DNA from: Trichodelitschia bisporula
Lineage: Eukaryota > Ascomycota > Dothideomycetes > Phaeotrichales > Phaeotrichaceae
Reading direction: 5' to 3'
Length of the DNA stretch: 33,468 bases
Assembly: GCA_010356995.1 (NCBI GenBank)
Contig: ML996710.1
Coordinates: 258,936-292,403 of the forward strand
Of this stretch, positions 29,937-33,468 are shown piece after piece. Positions within the stretch are counted from its first letter, which is position 1, and the number at the start of each line of letters is the position of its first letter. The notes beneath the pieces are model-generated. The model ran no database searches. It was not told the origin of the DNA and saw only the letters and a program-made list of their open reading frames with translations. The position numbers were made by a program, and so were the translations under genes.

Positions 29937-30713
29937 CTTAGAGGCTAGGTCTTCATACAACTTCATAAGTAGATATCGGAGCCGTTTAAAATGAGTGCTG
30001 AGTTGCTTAATTTTTAACTTTCAGGGCCATGCGCGGCCTTGATGCGTGCCCTCGCCGATCGCTTCTGGTGTTGCCATCATGGTGATCTGCCTTTGATAAT
30101 CTAGCGGAAGACACAACGAAAGAGCAACTCCCAGCCAAGCAGCAATGAAAGAATCAAAAAGGGAAGGACTCGATAATCCAGAAGCTACGGATCGCCAGCT
30201 GCCATGGGGAGAAAAAATGCTCCTGGTTTCTCTTGCAACAGACGCGTCGCTACTATGTGACATGGTCTCAGCGCGCCAGGCCCTGCCAGGGCGTTGCTGA
30301 ACCATACCACGTGATGCAGCCGCTCGGTGCCAAGCCCAGTGTCCACTGCCACCCCGCACCTGCATTCCACTTCTAGACCTTTCACGTTTCCTCTTCATAG
30401 CAGTATTTTCAGTCATACACGCATTCTGTGCATTCAATGTCCCAGACGTTGCCCGTGACACTATGGCAGCAGCTACCGCCCCGTCGAGGGTTCCAAAATC
30501 TGAAATGTGGAGGATGCTTTGGAAGTCTGGCAGGCCGAGCCTCCCACCTACAATTCCACCGGAACTGCTTCTGGCCCACTGGCACTGATATTTTCCTTCA
30601 CTAGTACTCCGCTATCCAAGTTCCAATATCATACACGCCCGCCATAAGGAGATGCTGAAATATTTACGTCCCGCACCATCGCCATTCAGTATACTTTAAC
30701 CAAATCAGCTATC
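29937..30713. other. Intergenic, 0.78 kb
   Basis: Between the MCM5 fragment and the unrecognised gene. No gene, RNA or repeat recognised. The frame at 30021-30461 (-) has no family character. Confidence 0.5.
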
Positions 30714-31665
30714 ATGACCGACGTCCTGGGCTTCCCAATCCATGTACGTTTCTCACCGCAACGGCGATTGCAAAGGGGCCAGCATGCTAACCGAATAGGG
30801 AGTGAATGTTCTCGTGCACAAAGCATACGGGGCGCTATTCTTCTTCAAGGACGGGTGCGTTGTGGGCATTCTCCTCCCGGATGACTGCGTCGCCGTCCGC
30901 ATCGACAACATGGACCCGGATGTGACCCCGGAGCAAATCTTCATCTCGTACTTCCGCAAACAATATGTCACCGAGGCGGATGTTACGATCGTCAACAAGG
31001 ACGACTCGTCATACCGCCAAGGGACGGAGAAGGTATCGACGATTGTGAAGGTGCCGACCTCGGCCGTCGGCAAGCGCTTCTGCGTACTGAATGCACATTT
31101 CGACGCACTGAACGGAAAACTGGACCCACATTGGCTCATCCACTCACCATCGAAGTCCGGTCTGCGTACCTTTGATTGCCACCGCATTCTAGTATCGTGG
31201 CTCGAGGCCAAACAGAAGGCCCTGGACGTAGCCCGCAGTACGCTGGTGCAGGAAGGCGCTGTTCCTTGGACTGCTCGAATGAGGGCCCCCTGAGGCGTAG
31301 CACGTATTCGCTTCAGGAACGAGAGCGACGTGTACAACGTCTTGAAGACAATAGCCAACTCTCCGAAGTTTAAAGATCTTGAGGCCTCGCAGATCTTTTC
31401 CGTCAAATTTTGTATTCCATACGCCCTCGTAACGGCAAGTACGTCTCAGCTGGAGCCTCTTAAGGCCCGGGCTGTTGCAAGCAAGGTTCAGATTAGCTTT
31501 CGGAGAGTACATGGGCACGACGGGGATCTTTACAACGTCATCATCTTCGAGAGCCTGAACAAGGATTGTCTGACCTCCACCACTCGTGAGTTGGAGACTC
31601 TGCTGGAAAGCGGTGGCTGTGTTCAGCCTTACCAAGTTTCAGCCACAGGGCTCAAGTATAAGTAG
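30714..31665 (+). CDS. Unrecognised 277-aa protein, three exons
   Basis: I do not recognise this family. Exons 30714-30743, 30799-31237 and 31301-31665 join in frame to 277 aa. Intron 1 (55 bp) is GTACGT...GAATAG with CTAAC; intron 2 (63 bp) is GTACGC...GCGTAG with CTGAG, and its removal also removes an in-frame TGA. The protein starts MTDVLGFPIHGVNVLVHKAYG. It has no signal peptide or membrane helix and is a mixed alpha/beta soluble sequence, with conserved-looking blocks GCVVGILLPDDCVAVRID, KRFCVLNAHFDALNG, HRILVSWLEAKQKALD and VQISFRRVHGHDGDLYNV. It ends LLESGGCVQPYQVSATGLKYK. The same ending and 3' flank recur at 14471-14645, showing a multi-copy family. Three-exon structure with good splice sites argues for a real gene. 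Codon use is less GC-biased than in the hydrolase genes. Confidence 0.7.
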
Positions 31666-31775
31666 ACTCGGGATCCCCACCTCTTTGACAATCAAGCAAC
31701 TAGTTTATGGACACACCTTTGGTCCAACTTATGATGCTGTGATGTCTCCCTTGATCACACATCCCCTTTTAACAG
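31602..31775 (+). repeat. Segmental duplication, partner of 14471-14645
   Basis: Covers the last 20 codons of the 277-aa gene plus about 110 bp of 3' flank (through ...GATGCTGTGATGTCTCC and CCTTTTAACAG). Roughly 90% identical to the copy 17.1 kb to the left in the same orientation. Both breakpoints are sharp on the right side, near the CTTTTAACAG shared end. Confidence 0.85.
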
Positions 31776-32013
31776 TGTCACGGGGTGCGCTTGGTCACAA
31801 TGAACACCTTTGGGAAAACAGTGAAGGTCGCGTAAGCAAGAGAGTATGCACTCTACACTTGGGATGGGTATTTGACGGGCTGGCTGCACGGGTGATTGTT
31901 GAGGATCAGAAACAGAGCGAGCGGATAACCTTCGAGAAGGTGATCGGGCTTGCTATATGGATTGGTATCGATGCCCGAGTAATCGTTGTCCCGGCCCGGC
32001 GGGTGGAGGCTCG

Positions 32014-32701
32014 TCATCGAGTTAGCCTTGCGCCCTGAAATGGCTTCTCCCACGCGCGCCGCACGACACCCGTGCTCCCGAAATCTGGCGTCACGCACGT
32101 GTGCTGCCCGTGCGGCACATTACGGTCGCCAGTCAACCTAACGCCCAGCAACTAGCCCTTGTACATTCCGTTCATCCACCAGCGTGCCCGACACACCCGC
32201 CTCGATACCCCTCGCGAGCCACGTGAGCAGTCTGCGCTCGAGCAGCGCGGCCTCCGGGGCGGAGAAGGGCAGTTAAATGGGCGCGTCAAGCTGCAGCAGC
32301 ACGAGGAACTCCTCGCCGCGGCCGTGGTAGTCGCCGGCCCAGATGCCGCGGTATGGGCGGGATGGTGTGACGGTCACGGCCTTTTCGGACAGTGAGGCCC
32401 AGGTCGCGAACTCGAAGGTCGGGTTGTAGGGCAGCTTGGGGAGGAGGGAGAGGATTTGCAGCTTGTTACGCGGGATGCGGAAGGAGGCGGTGCTCATGTC
32501 GGCGGTGGGGGTGGGGGTGTGGTCCGCGTGGAGGGCGTCTTCGATGAAGGCTTTCCAGAGCAGGTCGCCTTGGGCATGGGTGCGGAGGGCGTGGGATGTT
32601 CGCGCGAGGAGGTCGTGAGACGGGGGGAAGGGAAGCCTAGTCGAAGCAGCGGCAGGGGTGGCGCAGGTGAGGCTGGTGGCGCGGGTGGAAGTGGCGCTCA
32701 A
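32014..32701 (-). pseudogene. F-box-type protein, broken
   Basis: Fungal F-box proteins are SCF ubiquitin-ligase adaptors and form large families. The end of an F-box helix is visible (LLARTSHALRTHAQGDLLWK), then the family's C-terminal landmarks GIWAGDYHGRGEEFLVLLQ, GVRLTGDRNVPHGQHTCV and STGVVRRAWEKPFQGARL. An in-frame TAA at 32273-32275 interrupts the frame after QLDAPI, and coding resumes in the same frame (APEAALLERRLLTWLARGIE). Near 32155-32165 a further frame change is needed to reach GVRLTGD. No splice sites fit either break. The N-terminal half of the F-box motif (LPxELLxxI) is not visible, so the 5' end is probably lost or unrecognisable. Identification rests on motif memory, so moderate. 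Confidence 0.6.
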
Positions 32702-33182
32702 GAATCGGGCTCGCTGTGTAAGATCTCAGATGGCGTACGCAGGATTATTCGCCTAGCATACCAACATAGCTTCACGTCAGTTTTATCAATGGAGGCTGAT
32801 GAGAGGATTTGTATGCGTGACCGTCTCCCTTTTCCGGCTTATACCAGGTTGAGCTAGGGCCTAATTCCGTCTTCATAAAAGCTCTGCTCGACACAAGAAC
32901 TGGGAGTGGCAAACATTGAACACAGCCACCACATTCCATCATATCTTCTCTATGCACCGAAGGAATGGTTAATTCCAGATGTTTCCACATCCCCGATGCA
33001 TTGAAGCTAGTACATCACTGACGTGGCGGCATTTTATACACAACCGTTACTATTTGTTATTGGAGTGTTTGATTTCAAAGCCGTACCATTTATTTGTAAT
33101 CCATTGCCACTTGTGCTCCTAAAAAGGTATAAAAAAACAATGGCTGCAACGGAGGTGGGTGGGGAGGAGGTTAAGAGACGCT
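32702..33182. other. Intergenic, AT-richer
   Basis: About 480 bp between the F-box relic and the stop codon of the WD40 gene, with A/T runs near 33120-33140 that could belong to the latter's 3' end signals. No gene seen. Confidence 0.5.
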
Positions 33183-33468
33183 TCAACAAGTGAATTCCAT
33201 CCACAGTACTCGGCCAGATGAATACCCCAATCCAATCCTACCCCCGTGAACGGCGATGACGGTCGGACTGCGATACCCGACTGGAAGCCAAAGACGTTTT
33301 TCCGCGCCTATGGTTATCCATTCCTCGACAATTCTGAAACGTGGGGGATCCGATCCGGAGCCTGGCGACTGCTTGCCGTACAGCCAGAAGGCCACGGCGT
33401 TGATATCCGACTGGCGCCAGGGCGTCTGCAGCGCCTTTCCCGAGCCGGCGTCCCACAGCCTGACCGTC
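33183..33468 (-). CDS. WD40-repeat protein, C-terminal end (NACHT/HET-type), cut by the window edge
   Basis: Open on the minus strand from the window end to a TGA at 33183-33185, 94 codons. It begins inside a WD40 repeat (TVRLWDAGSGKALQTP), enters the next (INAVAFWLYGK) and ends with the tail EEWITIGAEKRLWLPVGYR, then GRIGLGYSSGRVLWMEF. In ascomycete NACHT-WD40 (HET-E/HNWD-like) proteins the last repeat is commonly followed by such a W(I/L)T-x(5-8)-LWLPxxYRP...SGRV block. These are STAND-type NTPases linked to self/non-self recognition. Only the C-terminus is seen, so whether a NACHT domain is present is inference. The next repeat lacks the usual SxDxTIxxWD end, replaced by SGSDPPRFRIVE, as is typical of the terminal repeat. 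Confidence 0.75.
   Translation of the reverse strand, partial: TVRLWDAGSGKALQTPWRQSDINAVAFWLYGKQSPGSGSDPPRFRIVEEWITIGAEKRLWLPVGYRSPTVIAVHGGRIGLGYSSGRVLWMEFTC

Noticed and set aside
31291-31293. In-frame TGA suggesting that the 277-aa gene is broken
   Set aside because: A 63-bp intron with GTACGC donor and GCGTAG acceptor removes it and keeps frame through to the stop at 31665.

Overview
The window is fungal nuclear DNA. Genes are GC-rich and interrupted by short introns (47-80 bp, one of 145 bp) with GTRNGT-type donors and CTRAC/CTRAG-type ends. A tRNA carries a 19-nt intron just 3' of the anticodon, and a run of CCCTAA units lies near the left edge. The protein families (secreted cutinase, GH5 cellulase, S10 and A1 peptidases, Ure2-like GST, a NACHT/HET-type WD40 tail, an F-box relic) fit a filamentous ascomycete best. 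A basidiomycete cannot be excluded from sequence alone.

Layout. 1-600: telomere-like repeat and C-rich DNA. 602-1459 (-): broken hemerythrin-like gene. 1.85-3.97 kb: no gene; one copy of a diverged dispersed repeat. 3979-4069 (-): tRNA-Thr(UGU). 4320-6196 (-): amino-acid/choline-type permease, 4 exons. 7.0-8.6 kb (+): decayed membrane-protein gene ending in a cluster of direct and inverted repeats. 9572-10968 (+): secreted aspartic protease. 11764-13024 (+): secreted SGNH esterase. 13.0-15.2 kb: no intact gene; second copy of the dispersed repeat and a 3' gene fragment. 15241-15977 (-): glutathione S-transferase. 16.68-18.0 kb: microsatellite, then a 297-bp tandem array made from the 3' end of the next gene. 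17922-19197 (-): GH5 cellulase. 19454-21093 (-): S10 carboxypeptidase. 21.1-23.37 kb: empty. 23375-24286 (+): cutinase. 24701-25751 (-): secreted protein with paired-His motifs. 26568-28805 (-): DUF4139/MuiA-like protein. 29.73-29.94 kb (-): MCM5 fragment. 30714-31665 (+): unrecognised 277-aa gene whose 3' tail is duplicated at 14.47 kb. 32.0-32.7 kb (-): F-box relic. 33183-33468 (-): 3' end of a WD40 gene running off the window.

How it fits together. Six of the ten complete protein genes encode predicted secreted proteins (two peptidases, an esterase, a cutinase, a cellulase and a putative copper-site protein), consistent with a saprotroph or plant-associated fungus digesting plant polymers and protein; the permease would import released amines or amino acids. 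Among them lie at least four decayed host genes, a gene-derived tandem array, a segmental duplication and long empty stretches. This mosaic, with a NACHT/WD40-type gene and telomere-like repeats, resembles fungal subtelomeric or accessory DNA. No CRISPR array, operon or complete mobile element was seen. The most original observation is the tandem array built from the GH5 gene's own 3' end.
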